Assembly (NCBI GenBank): GCA_963798455.1 | Contig: CAWCTD010000004.1 | Coordinates: forward strand, 62,001 to 126,000 | Direction of reading: 5' to 3' | Source: CAWCTD01 sp963798455 | GTDB taxonomy: Bacteria; Acidobacteriota; Terriglobia; Bryobacterales; Bryobacteraceae | DNA: 64,000 nucleotides | In this document: one piece after another, positions 17,544 to 26,626 of the stretch | How the letters are laid out: every line of letters begins with the position of its first letter | Numbering within the stretch: position 1 is the first letter of the stretch | The notes under the pieces: model-generated | Seen by the model: only the letters and a program-made list of their open reading frames with translations | What the model was told of the DNA's origin: nothing | Databases searched by the model: none | Translations under genes and position numbers: made by a program

Positions 17544-17572
17544 ATACTAAAATCGACCGGCCCGTTTGTCAA
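17544..17572 (-). promoter_or_regulatory. Consensus-like sigma-70 promoter for the micro-ORF unit
   Basis: On the minus strand a perfect -35 TTGACA (17572-17567) is separated by exactly 17 nt from a -10 TAGTAT (17549-17544). Transcription would start near 17537, just before the extended ribosome-binding site. It begins only 18 bp downstream of the hydrolase stop codon, so the unit is independent of that gene. Confidence 0.65.
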
Positions 17573-17589
17573 TATCAAAGTCCGCGTGA

Positions 17590-18606
17590 CTAGAGGTTCC
17601 GCGACAGAAACCGGCACATCAGGAAGGCGTCGATCAGGTTGAAGGGGAACTCGCCCGTGGTGTAGTGCGCGCAAGGCAGGGCGACGGAACGGACACGGCA
17701 ACCCGTTTTAAACATTGAGGTTATGAATTGTTTTGAGTATTCGGGCAGGAAGGTCGTGTCGTACCGCGCCCACACCAGCAGGCTGCGCATGTCCCTGCCC
17801 GCGAGACGAGGCACGTAGGTTGCGGGGCTGATGAGCCGCCAGCACTCGCGCAGCTCGTCTTGAGTGAGGGACTCGCCAAAGCCCAGCCGCACGTGGCGTG
17901 TCGCGAGTCCCGTCCAAACCACGTCTCCGAAGTACATCGACACATGGTTGAATACTCCCGCCCGGAGCCTCTCATCGTGGGCGGCCGCAATGAATGCGAT
18001 GCAGGACCCCAGGCTCGTCCCCAGAATCCCCAGCTTCTGGTAGCCCTGGCTCAACAGCCAATCCAGGCAGCAACGCGCGTCGATGACGGACTGCCGGCAG
18101 GCGTGAATGGTGCGGCCCACGTTGCTCGAAACATGGTAGTCCGCGCGCTCCAGCTCCGGCGGCATGCGGGCGTCGTGGTACGCCATGCTCATTCTCAGGG
18201 CGGTCAGCCCGAACCTGTTCAGCAGCCGGCAAAGCGCGACATGTCCGGACGCGCCGGAGTTCCACTGGGGCAGAACCACGACGGCCCGCCCGCGGTCGTG
18301 GGCGGCGGGGAAGAAATCCGCGTGGACTCGATTGTTCTCCGGATGGGGCGAGACCAGGGGGCTGGTGAACGTCAGGTGGCCGCCTTCGATAGCGAAATCC
18401 GTTGGTGTCCGGTAGGCGAAAAACTCGTCGGAGCACGCCACCGCCCGGCGAGTGTACTCCGCCACATAGCGGGACGGGTCGTCCGTGGCGCGGGCGCCGT
18501 CGAGCCACTCCGTCCCCCACGCAAAGGGGCGCAGGACGCGGTTGGAGTCGCGCCCGGACAGCCTGCGCTCCCAGGCGTCGATCCAGCGTGCATAGAATCC
18601 AGGCAT
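17590..18606 (-). CDS. Alpha/beta hydrolase (ABHD18-like)
   Basis: A 338-aa soluble hydrolase. The nucleophile elbow GTSLGS (Gly-X-Ser-X-Gly type) is preceded by a strand, LGIL, and followed by CIAFIAAAHD. A later VWARYDTTFLPEY carries a likely catalytic Asp, and CAHYTTGEFPF a likely catalytic His. The early segment VVVLPQWNSGASGHVALCRLLNRFG gives the oxyanion side. This pattern resembles the ABHD18/DUF2048 group of hydrolases, whose substrates are unknown. ATG 18606 is preferred over an upstream start because homology-like sequence begins at MPGFYARWIDAWERRL. No signal peptide. Confidence 0.75.
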   Translation of the reverse strand: MPGFYARWIDAWERRLSGRDSNRVLRPFAWGTEWLDGARATDDPSRYVAEYTRRAVACSDEFFAYRTPTDFAIEGGHLTFTSPLVSPHPENNRVHADFFPAAHDRGRAVVVLPQWNSGASGHVALCRLLNRFGLTALRMSMAYHDARMPPELERADYHVSSNVGRTIHACRQSVIDARCCLDWLLSQGYQKLGILGTSLGSCIAFIAAAHDERLRAGVFNHVSMYFGDVVWTGLATRHVRLGFGESLTQDELRECWRLISPATYVPRLAGRDMRSLLVWARYDTTFLPEYSKQFITSMFKTGCRVRSVALPCAHYTTGEFPFNLIDAFLMCRFLSRNL

Positions 18607-18709
18607 CGCGGGCGAAGGCTTCAGTCTAGCATGGGCGTCCGCACGTTCCTGTATAATCACAGGTCAAGCGGAGGAAGGTCTCAAGTCCGCGGGAGGGAAA
18701 GGAAAGCTC

Positions 18710-20200
18710 ATGCAATTCAAGAAGACACTACTGAGCCGGCGCAGCGCGGTTCGGAAGGCTATCGCCGCGGCCGGATTGAGCGCAATTTTCAAGATGACAG
18801 AGGGGCCGGCTGAGGCCCAGGCACGCAGGGGCGGCGGCCAGGCTCCCGGCGGCGGGGGTCGCGGCGGCGGGGGGATGGGCATGGGTATGGGACGTGGCGG
18901 CCCGAACGTCCGCTATGGCCCGATCAACAAGCTCTCGGCGCCCAGCGACCTGCGCATTACCGACATGCGGGTCGTCACGGTGGCGTCCAATTTCGACTAC
19001 AACATCATCCGCCTCGACACTAACCAGGGCGTGTATGGGTTGGGTGAGGTCCGGGACGCAGGCGACAAGAATAGCGCACTGATGCTGAAGCAGTTCGTGG
19101 TGGGAAGAAATCCGCTCAATATCAGCGCCATCCTTCGCACCATACGGCCCTACGCCTGGCACGGCCGTCAAGGCGGCGGTTACTCCTCCGTGGACCTGGC
19201 CCTGCACGACATCGTCGGCAAGGTCTTCGGGGTGCCCGTCTGGCGGCTGCTGGGCGACAAGTACCGCGACCGCGTCCGGATGTACTGCGACACTACCTCG
19301 TCGAAGGACCCCAAGGTGTACGCGCAGCACATGCTGAAGCGCAAGGAAGCGGGCTACACCTTCTTCAAGATGGATATGCAGACGATGCAACTGATCGGGG
19401 ACCGGCCCGGCGCGGTGGACTTTCGCGGTGTCGCCACCGCGAAGGGACTGCAGATGCTTTGCGAGTACATCGCGGCAATACGGGAGATTATCGGCTGGGA
19501 CGCTCCTCTCGCCGCCGACCACTTTGGGCAGCTCAACGTCTCCGACTCGATCAACTACGCTCGCGCCTTCGAGCCGTACCGGCTCGCCTGGGCCGAGGAC
19601 ATTCTCCAGGTGGACACGCTGAACCGCGGTGACGCGCCCTTGAACTGGCGGGCCTACAAGGAAATCATGTCAATGACCTCCACGCCGCTGGCGATGGGCG
19701 AGAGCCTCTTCGGGCTGGAGGAGGGGTTCAAGAATTTCCTGGATAACCGGGCTATCAGCATCATCCACCCGGATCCGGGAACCTCCGGGCAGTGCCGCGA
19801 GACCAAGCGGATTGCCGACTACGCCGCGCAGTGCGGTATTCCGACCGCCATCCACATGGCCGGATCGCCGTTGGGCACCATGGGTGCCGTCCACACCGTC
19901 GCGACCATCGAGGACTTCGTGGCCATGGAATGCCACGCTGTGGATTTCATGTCCTGGTGGCAGGAACTGGTCACCGGCATTTCCAAGCCGATCATCGACA
20001 AGGGCTACATCACCGTGCCAGACACGCCCGGGCTGGGCATCGAGTTGAACGAGCCGGTAGTGAAGGAGCACCTGCGCTATCCCGGCTGGTTCGAACCGAC
20101 CACCGATTGGGACCACGCCACGGCGAGGCCGCAAGGCGGCACCACCGGCTATCCGCACTTCAACGGCGAAGGTCAGTGGGTCACCACCCGGGAGGAGTAG
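18710..20200 (+). CDS. Exported mandelate racemase/muconate lactonizing enzyme-family protein
   Basis: A 496-aa enolase-superfamily protein. The N-terminus has a Tat-like leader (LLSRRSAVRKAIAAAG) and an unusual Gly/Met-rich low-complexity stretch (about residues 40-63). The capping domain starts at ITDMRVVTVASNFDYN. The barrel carries metal-binding and acid-base motifs: FKMDMQ, PLAADHFGQLN, WAEDILQ, MGESLFG and IHPDPGTSGQCRETKRIA. These fit a sugar-acid dehydratase-like enzyme, although the exact acid substrate cannot be read from sequence. A secreted bicupin follows (67 nt), and a broken second copy of this gene follows that. Confidence 0.88.
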   Translation: MQFKKTLLSRRSAVRKAIAAAGLSAIFKMTEGPAEAQARRGGGQAPGGGGRGGGGMGMGMGRGGPNVRYGPINKLSAPSDLRITDMRVVTVASNFDYNIIRLDTNQGVYGLGEVRDAGDKNSALMLKQFVVGRNPLNISAILRTIRPYAWHGRQGGGYSSVDLALHDIVGKVFGVPVWRLLGDKYRDRVRMYCDTTSSKDPKVYAQHMLKRKEAGYTFFKMDMQTMQLIGDRPGAVDFRGVATAKGLQMLCEYIAAIREIIGWDAPLAADHFGQLNVSDSINYARAFEPYRLAWAEDILQVDTLNRGDAPLNWRAYKEIMSMTSTPLAMGESLFGLEEGFKNFLDNRAISIIHPDPGTSGQCRETKRIADYAAQCGIPTAIHMAGSPLGTMGAVHTVATIEDFVAMECHAVDFMSWWQELVTGISKPIIDKGYITVPDTPGLGIELNEPVVKEHLRYPGWFEPTTDWDHATARPQGGTTGYPHFNGEGQWVTTREE

Positions 20201-20267
20201 GCAAGCACATCAGACCGGGGATGGCTGAGAGCCACCCCCGGCCCATTACTTTCTTGAGGGAGAGACT

Positions 20268-21197
20268 ATGCGCAACTACGTTTCAAAGACTTCTACGCGA
20301 CTTGTGTTCGCGGCCCTGCTGACCGCTTCCTGTCTTTTTGCCGCGGATCCGTTCTTCCTGCGGCGCGCGTTGTCCGACATACAACCGCAGCGCGACGACC
20401 TGACGGTCAACGCCAAGGCGGCCTCCTACAAGCCGGTCTTCGGCGTCGGGGACAAGGACGCGGACAAGCTCCAGGGTGTCGCACGGTACGGCGAGCTGAC
20501 GGTCAGCCCGGGCGGCGCCAGCGCCGTCGTCAGCTACCCGGCCGAGGAGCAGATCTACTACGTCCTCGAGGGCAGCGGCACGCTGCTCTACGACAACCAA
20601 AAGGTCCCGGTGAAACAGGACGACTTCATGTACCTGCCCATCAACGTCAAACACGGAATCGCGAACAGCACGAGCGCCCCCGTTCGCCTGATCGTGATGG
20701 GCTACAAGATCCCCGCCGGCAAGCAGGTCGCCCCCACCCCGAAGCTGATGCTCGCGACCTCGACTGATGTGCCGCTTCAGGTGCTGGGCGGGCACGGACC
20801 GACCACGCAGTTCAAGCTGCTAATGGGCACGACCGAGAGCACGCGAGACCGGCTGTCGGCCGCCAGCGAGATGAGCAGCCTCTTCATTATGGAATTCTCG
20901 CCTGGCGGGACCAACATCCCCCATAATCACGCGAGGGAAGAGGAAATCTACCTCCTGATGCGGGGCAGCGGCGAGCAGGTTGCCGGCAAGAGCGCGGATG
21001 GGCAGGATGCACGGCACCCCGTCAAGCAGGGCGACGTGTTCTTCTACGGTCCGGGCACGCGGGTGGGCTACTACAGCGGTGCGAAAGAGGGCCAGCCGCA
21101 CGACCTGATCCTGGCCGTGCGATCGAGCCTGCCCGGCGCTGGTGGCATGGGCCGAAGAGGAAGAGGCGGAGACGCGCCGCCGGCTGCAGCAAAGTAG
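20268..21197 (+). CDS. Secreted bicupin-domain protein
   Basis: A 309-aa protein with a signal peptide (cleavage near LFAADPF) and two cupin domains. The first (about residues 75-150) has EEQIYYVLEGSGTLLYDNQ and FMYLPINVKHGI. The second (about 195-285) has PGGTNIPHNHAREEEIYLLMRGSGEQV and GDVFFYGPGTRVG. The second retains the His/His/Glu metal-binding set, while the first lacks the usual histidine pair. It ends in a Gly/Arg/Ala-rich tail. Lying next to the enolase-family gene it probably takes part in the same sugar-acid pathway; the reaction is unknown. Confidence 0.85.
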   Translation: MRNYVSKTSTRLVFAALLTASCLFAADPFFLRRALSDIQPQRDDLTVNAKAASYKPVFGVGDKDADKLQGVARYGELTVSPGGASAVVSYPAEEQIYYVLEGSGTLLYDNQKVPVKQDDFMYLPINVKHGIANSTSAPVRLIVMGYKIPAGKQVAPTPKLMLATSTDVPLQVLGGHGPTTQFKLLMGTTESTRDRLSAASEMSSLFIMEFSPGGTNIPHNHAREEEIYLLMRGSGEQVAGKSADGQDARHPVKQGDVFFYGPGTRVGYYSGAKEGQPHDLILAVRSSLPGAGGMGRRGRGGDAPPAAAK

Positions 21198-21214
21198 CGG
21201 GGAGTAACCGCCCC

Positions 21215-21672
21215 GGCCGTGGGGGTCGCGGGGGCTTTGGTGGTGGACGTGGCGGCGCGAACGTGCGCTACGGCCCGATCAACAAGTTGTCGGCGCCCGG
21301 TGACCTCCGCATCACCGACATGCGAGCCTTGACGGTTCGCCGTTGGGCACCATGGGCGCGGTGCATACCGTCGCCACCGTCGAGAACTTCCTCGCCATGG
21401 AATGCCATGCCGCGGACTTCATGTCCTGGTGGCAGGAGCTGGTAACCGGCGTCTCGAAGCCGATCATCGACAAGGGCTACATCACCGTGCCGGACACCCC
21501 AGGGCTTGGGATCGAGCTGAACGAGCCCGTGGTCAAGGAGCACCTGCGCTATCCCGGCTACTTCGAACCGGCCACCAATTGGGACAACGCGACGGCGAGG
21601 CCGCAACCTCTCGGCACCGGCTATCCGCACTTCAACGCCGAAGGCCAGTGGGTCAATACTCGGGAGGAGTAG
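21215..21672 (+). pseudogene. Internally deleted second copy of the enolase-superfamily gene
   Basis: The 5' part repeats the Gly-rich stretch plus NVRYGPINKLSAP and DLRITDMR of the gene at 18710-20200. It then jumps, near 21337, straight to the C-terminal third (PLGTMGAVHTVATVENF through a final REE at 21672). The two parts are in different frames, and about 880 bp present in the intact gene is missing. Nucleotide and protein similarity to the intact copy is high but not identical (for example WEPTTDWD against YFEPATNWD-type changes), so this was a diverged paralogue before the deletion. Confidence 0.9.
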
Positions 21673-22051
21673 GCAAGCCGTCGCAGGTAGCCGATGTTGT
21701 GGCCGCAACTCACCGCAAGGCAGAGTTGCGGCCGCACCGGCCCGACAAGAGAAAAACCCCGCTACCCGCGGGGCCGGGAAAATCCCTGGAGAGGCAACCC
21801 ACCAAAAGCGAACAACCCCTTCAAACCCACCCTCTGTTGTGCAATCTCCCTTCCAGACGGCCGGCGCTTGAGGCACAGCAACTTAGCCTCCGCCGTTCTT
21901 CACTTTTTCATAGATGGAAAGCTCCTTCTCCGGGAATCTGAAGAGTCCCCTGTCGCCACACCCGGCCGGCGCGGCGCGTTACAATACCCAATTGGTTCCC
22001 GACCCCGTTGGCAGGTAGCCCCGGCCCGCGCCGGGCAAGACAGATACGCAC
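21673..22051. other. 379-bp gap without a supported gene
   Basis: No open frame with recognisable content. The only clear signal is the minus-strand terminator at 21752-21773. Upstream of it on the minus strand lies an AGAAGGAG motif near 21930, suggesting a short unannotated minus-strand transcript, but no promoter of good quality was found. The MFS gene starts at 22052. Confidence 0.5.
21752..21773 (-). terminator. Intrinsic terminator in intergenic region
   Basis: Minus strand: CCCCGC stem, 5-nt loop, GCGGGG, then TTTTT (21756-21752). The orientation cannot serve the plus-strand relic gene or the MFS gene. It therefore ends an unrecognised minus-strand RNA, similar in layout to the micro-ORF unit at 17316-17572. 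Confidence 0.6.
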
Positions 22052-23239
22052 ATGCTGCAGGCCTCGTCTGCCAGAAAGTGTCTCTCCGGTTTCTTCCTAA
22101 CCGGCATCGTCGTGGCCTTCCTGGGCGCCATCCTTCCGGCTTGGGGATACCATCTCGACTCGAGCTTCCTCACCGTCGGCAACTTCTTCCTTAGCCTGAA
22201 CATCGGCATGCTGGCATCCATCAAGCCGGCCCTCTACATTCTGTCCAAGCGGGGAATTCGCTTCCTCCTGATTCTGGCCTCGAGCCTCGCTTCCGTGGGA
22301 TTCTTTTACCTGGCGCTTGTGCCTCCGGCGGCGTCGCCCTGGTGGCGCATGGCGGGTGTCCTCCTTCTTGGCGTAAGCGCGGGCTGGATGAGCAGCGCGG
22401 TGTTTCAAGCGATTTCGCCTCTTTATGCGCGGGACGCCGCCGCGACGCTGAACTTGGCCGGGGCCTTTTTCGGTCTGGGCTGCCTGGTGACCGTGCTGGT
22501 TGTGGCAGGCGCCTTTTACGTGTACACAGTACCCAGCATCCTCATCCTCCTGGCGTTGATCCCGGCCTTCTTCGCCGGCATCTTTGCCAAGTCCGGCTTC
22601 GACCTCCTGCCCCTGCCCCACCAGCCTTCGCTTCGGGAGGCCATTCATGACTTCAAGAGCCCTGGCGCGCTGCTGTTCAGCCTTTTGCTGTTCATCCAGT
22701 TCGGCAACGAATGGTCGCTGGCGGGGTGGCTACCTATCTTCCTGGTCCAGCGGCTCGGAGCGAGTCCGGCTGCGTCCTTGAAGGTCCTCGCGACCTATTG
22801 GCTGGCGCTGCTGATGGGACGCTTTGCCATGCAGGCCATCTTGCCCCGTGTGCGGCACCCGAGGGTGCTGATCACCAGCGGTCTCTCGGCGCTGTTTGGG
22901 TGTGCCATTCTGTTTTACACCAAGAATCTGTTCGGCGCGGCCAGTGGCGTCCTCTTTATCGGTGGCGGCTTCGCGGCGATCTATCCGGTGGTAGCCGAGA
23001 TGATCGGCGACCGCTTTCCCTACTACCATCCCGGCTTTTTCAACGGCATCTTTTCGCTGGCCTCGACGGGGGGATTGCTGGCGCCTTGGACACTGGGCAT
23101 CTATGCGCACCTTTGGGGGATCCGCGCGGTAATGCTGCTGCCGGTGCTGGGAGCTTGCGCCGTCTTCCTGCTTGCGGTGCTGATATGGGTCTATGCCAGA
23201 CTGACGCGCATCCCGGAGGCTGGAGGAGTGCCGATCTAG
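22052..23239 (+). CDS. Major facilitator superfamily transporter
   Basis: A 395-aa integral membrane protein with about 12 hydrophobic segments in two halves, separated by a cytosolic loop near residues 180-205. MFS-like features include the GFFLTGIVVAFLGAILPAWGYH first helix and GGFAAIYPVVAEMIGDRFPYYHPG in the C-terminal half. Sugar/fucose-permease-like members have this layout, but the substrate cannot be read. No neighbouring gene fixes the substrate; a PBP4 gene follows 12 nt after the stop. Confidence 0.85.
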   Translation: MLQASSARKCLSGFFLTGIVVAFLGAILPAWGYHLDSSFLTVGNFFLSLNIGMLASIKPALYILSKRGIRFLLILASSLASVGFFYLALVPPAASPWWRMAGVLLLGVSAGWMSSAVFQAISPLYARDAAATLNLAGAFFGLGCLVTVLVVAGAFYVYTVPSILILLALIPAFFAGIFAKSGFDLLPLPHQPSLREAIHDFKSPGALLFSLLLFIQFGNEWSLAGWLPIFLVQRLGASPAASLKVLATYWLALLMGRFAMQAILPRVRHPRVLITSGLSALFGCAILFYTKNLFGAASGVLFIGGGFAAIYPVVAEMIGDRFPYYHPGFFNGIFSLASTGGLLAPWTLGIYAHLWGIRAVMLLPVLGACAVFLLAVLIWVYARLTRIPEAGGVPI

Positions 23240-23250
23240 CCCGGGGATGC

Positions 23251-24735
23251 ATGCGGTACTTCTTGCTCCTGCTCGCCGCCGAGAGCATTCTCTGCGCCCA
23301 GGCGCTCTCCGAGAAGATCGCCTCCGTGCTGGACACCTCCGCGGCCGCCCGATACGGGTTCTGGGGCGTCAGCGTCGTCAACTTGAGCACCGGGGAGACG
23401 CTCTTCGAGCGGCAGCCGGATCGCCCGTTCGTGCCGGCCTCCACGGCCAAGCTCTTCTCGTCCGGTTTGGCTCTTGAGCGCCTGGGCCCAGACTACCGCT
23501 TCCTGACCACTGTGACTGCCGGCCAGGCCCCCGACGCGTCAGGGCGCCTCGAAGGCGACCTCGCGCTGGTGGGTTCCGGCGACCCGACCATGTCCGCGCG
23601 TCCCCTCCCTTACGGCAAGGGTCCATCCTCCGGCAACCCCTTGCAGGCGATCGAAGATCTCGCGGACCAGGTTGTCTTGCGGGGAGTGCGGCGCATTGAA
23701 GGCGACATCGTGGGGGACGACACAGCCTACCCTTGGGAGCCCTATGCGGAAGGCCGCGCCCAGGAAGACGCGCTATGGGAGTATGGCGCTCCCGTGAGCG
23801 CGCTCAGCGTCAATGAGAATCGCCTGACTCTCACCATAAGTCCCGGCCGGCGAGCCGGCGATCCCGCGCAGCTACGGCTGTCGCCGCCGCTTGAGTACTT
23901 CGTCATCGACAACCGCGTCCGGACCGCCGGCGGCTCGCAAGCCAGGATCGATGTGGAGCGCATGCCGGGGTCCCGCCAACTGCGCCTCTGGGGCGTCGTG
24001 CCGCTCAAGTCGGCCCCCGTCGCCCGGCTGTTGGCCCTGGATGATCCGGCGCAATACGCCGCGTCGGCTTTGCACGATGCGCTGACCCGGCGAGGAGTAC
24101 GGATTGAGGGGCGGCCGATCGCAAGGCACCGCTTCGTCAACGAAGTCGCCGATCTGAAGACGGGAAGCGCGCCTGCCGCGGCGCCGGGCAGGATCGAACT
24201 CGCGCGCCGGCTGTCGCCGCCTCTCTCTGAGATCCTCGAAGTCGCGCTGAAGGAGAGCCTCAACCTGTACGCCGAGCTGGTGCTGCGTGAGGTGGCCCGC
24301 GTGCGTCGCAACGTGGGCAGCCGACAGGCCGGCATCGAGGAATTGCTGGCGTTTGCCCGGGACGCGGGTATTCCCACGGGTCAGCTCAACCTGGTGGACG
24401 GCTCCGGCTTGTCGATGCTCGACATGGTGACGCCCCGGGCGGCGACGATGCTTCTGGCTTACATGAACAAGTCGCCGAATCGCGCGGCCTGGTTGTCCTC
24501 GCTCCCCGTGGGCGGCCAGGATGGCACGCTGCGGCAGCGCTACAACGGCACACCCGCCCAAGGAGGCATCCGCGCCAAGACCGGCACGATGAGCCACGTG
24601 AGCGCGCTGGCCGGCTATGCGCAAACTACAAGCGGAGAAACACTGGCTTTCGCCATCTTCGTGAACAACTACACGGCGCCGGCCTCCGAAATTCGCGCGG
24701 TAATTGATAGAATCGGTGTATTGCTGGTCCAGTGA
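23251..24735 (+). CDS. dacB: D-alanyl-D-alanine carboxypeptidase/endopeptidase (PBP4 type, peptidase S13)
   Basis: A periplasmic penicillin-binding protein that trims and cuts peptidoglycan crosslinks. The 494-aa protein has a short signal peptide (about 15 residues), the nucleophile motif PASTAKLF (Ser-x-x-Lys), a large insertion domain typical of S13, the SxN motif in KESLNLYAE, and AKTGTMS (KTG box). LVDGSGLS and VGGQDGTLR are also family features. ATG 23251 is chosen because the hydrophobic leader starts there. Confidence 0.93.
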   Translation: MRYFLLLLAAESILCAQALSEKIASVLDTSAAARYGFWGVSVVNLSTGETLFERQPDRPFVPASTAKLFSSGLALERLGPDYRFLTTVTAGQAPDASGRLEGDLALVGSGDPTMSARPLPYGKGPSSGNPLQAIEDLADQVVLRGVRRIEGDIVGDDTAYPWEPYAEGRAQEDALWEYGAPVSALSVNENRLTLTISPGRRAGDPAQLRLSPPLEYFVIDNRVRTAGGSQARIDVERMPGSRQLRLWGVVPLKSAPVARLLALDDPAQYAASALHDALTRRGVRIEGRPIARHRFVNEVADLKTGSAPAAAPGRIELARRLSPPLSEILEVALKESLNLYAELVLREVARVRRNVGSRQAGIEELLAFARDAGIPTGQLNLVDGSGLSMLDMVTPRAATMLLAYMNKSPNRAAWLSSLPVGGQDGTLRQRYNGTPAQGGIRAKTGTMSHVSALAGYAQTTSGETLAFAIFVNNYTAPASEIRAVIDRIGVLLVQ

Positions 24736-24745
24736 GGGAGAGCGA

Positions 24746-24976
24746 ATGCCGATTTACGAATACCGTTGTGACGACTGCGGCGCCGAGTTCGAGAAGCGCG
24801 TAGCCCGTGCCGCCGATTCGGACGGAGTGCGCTGTCCGGCGTGCGGCCAGAAGCGCCTCACCACGCGCCTCTCGACGTTCGCGGCCGTTACCGGAGGCTC
24901 CGCCTCTCGCGACACCGCCCCAGCGTGTCCGTCCGCCGGTTCATGTCCCAACCGGGGCATGTGCGGCATGGGGTGA
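24746..24976 (+). CDS. FmdB-family zinc ribbon protein
   Basis: A 76-aa protein beginning MPIYEYRCDDCGAEFEK, the hallmark of the FmdB/CxxC_CxxC_SSSS putative regulatory family, with a second pair CPAC. A Ser/Gly/Cys-rich tail follows. ATG 24746 has a GGGAGAG ribosome-binding site. The family was named from a formamidase regulator, but the general role is unknown. Confidence 0.9.
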   Translation: MPIYEYRCDDCGAEFEKRVARAADSDGVRCPACGQKRLTTRLSTFAAVTGGSASRDTAPACPSAGSCPNRGMCGMG

Positions 24977-24984
24977 TCTGCCTA

Positions 24985-25751
24985 CTAGAACCGCTCCAAC
25001 AGCAGCAGCCCGTAGATTACGGGCATGGCGAACAGCGTGCTGTCCACGCGGTCGAGCCAGCCACCGTGGCCGGGCAACAGGGTCCCGCTGTCTTTCAGGC
25101 CCGCGCCCCTCTTCATCTGCGACTCGGCCAGGTCTCCCACCTGGCCCGCGATGTTGCCCGCCGCGGCAATCACCAGTCGCGCCACCGGAGTCACTTCCGG
25201 GATGAGCCAGCCCAAATAGAAGAAACCAAAAGCCAGGCATACAACCAAAGATGCGATGCTTCCTTCCCACGACTTCGCCGGGCTGAGCCTGGGCGCCAGC
25301 TTGTGCTTCCCCAGAGCCCTGCCGGCCGCGAAGGCAGCCGTGTCCCCCACCCAGCTCAGGGTCAGCGCGAAGAACAACCAGTAAGGGCTCACGGCGCGCA
25401 GCGGAACAGCGCAACGCCAGGCGCCGAAGACGTACACGATCCCGAGCAGGAACGCCGCCGCACTCGGCAATGCCTTGGCCATGTCCGCCGAGCGCAGCAT
25501 CAGCCCCAGCGCGAGCAGGGTTATCAGCGTCAAGAGCAGGATCTCGCCCTTGGGGACAAGCAGAACCAGCAGACCGGCCGCGTAGCCCGCGGGTCCGGGC
25601 GCCTCGATCCGGTGCGCCGCGACGATGGAGCAGTACTCACGGAACGACAGCAGGGCGGCCACGGACAGTACCAGGAGGAACAGCCAGTGCGGGCCCCACA
25701 GAGCCACGTAGGCAACCGCCGGAATGAGAACAGCCGCGGTCGCAATCCGCT

Positions 25752-25755
<4 letters not shown>
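24985..25755 (-). CDS. cdsA: Phosphatidate cytidylyltransferase
   Basis: An integral membrane enzyme making CDP-diacylglycerol from phosphatidate and CTP for phospholipid synthesis. The 256-aa protein has several membrane helices and the full CDP-alcohol signature near the C-terminus: SQMKRGAGLKDSG, then LPGHGGWLDRVDS. LSPAKSWEGS is the other conserved block. It starts inside the end of uppS (ATGA, 4-nt overlap), the conserved uppS-cdsA order. Confidence 0.96.
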
Positions 25756-26582
<827 letters not shown>

Positions 26583-26626
26583 GGGATCAATCCCCTATGG
26601 TACACCACGCTCCGAAACCGGAAGCC

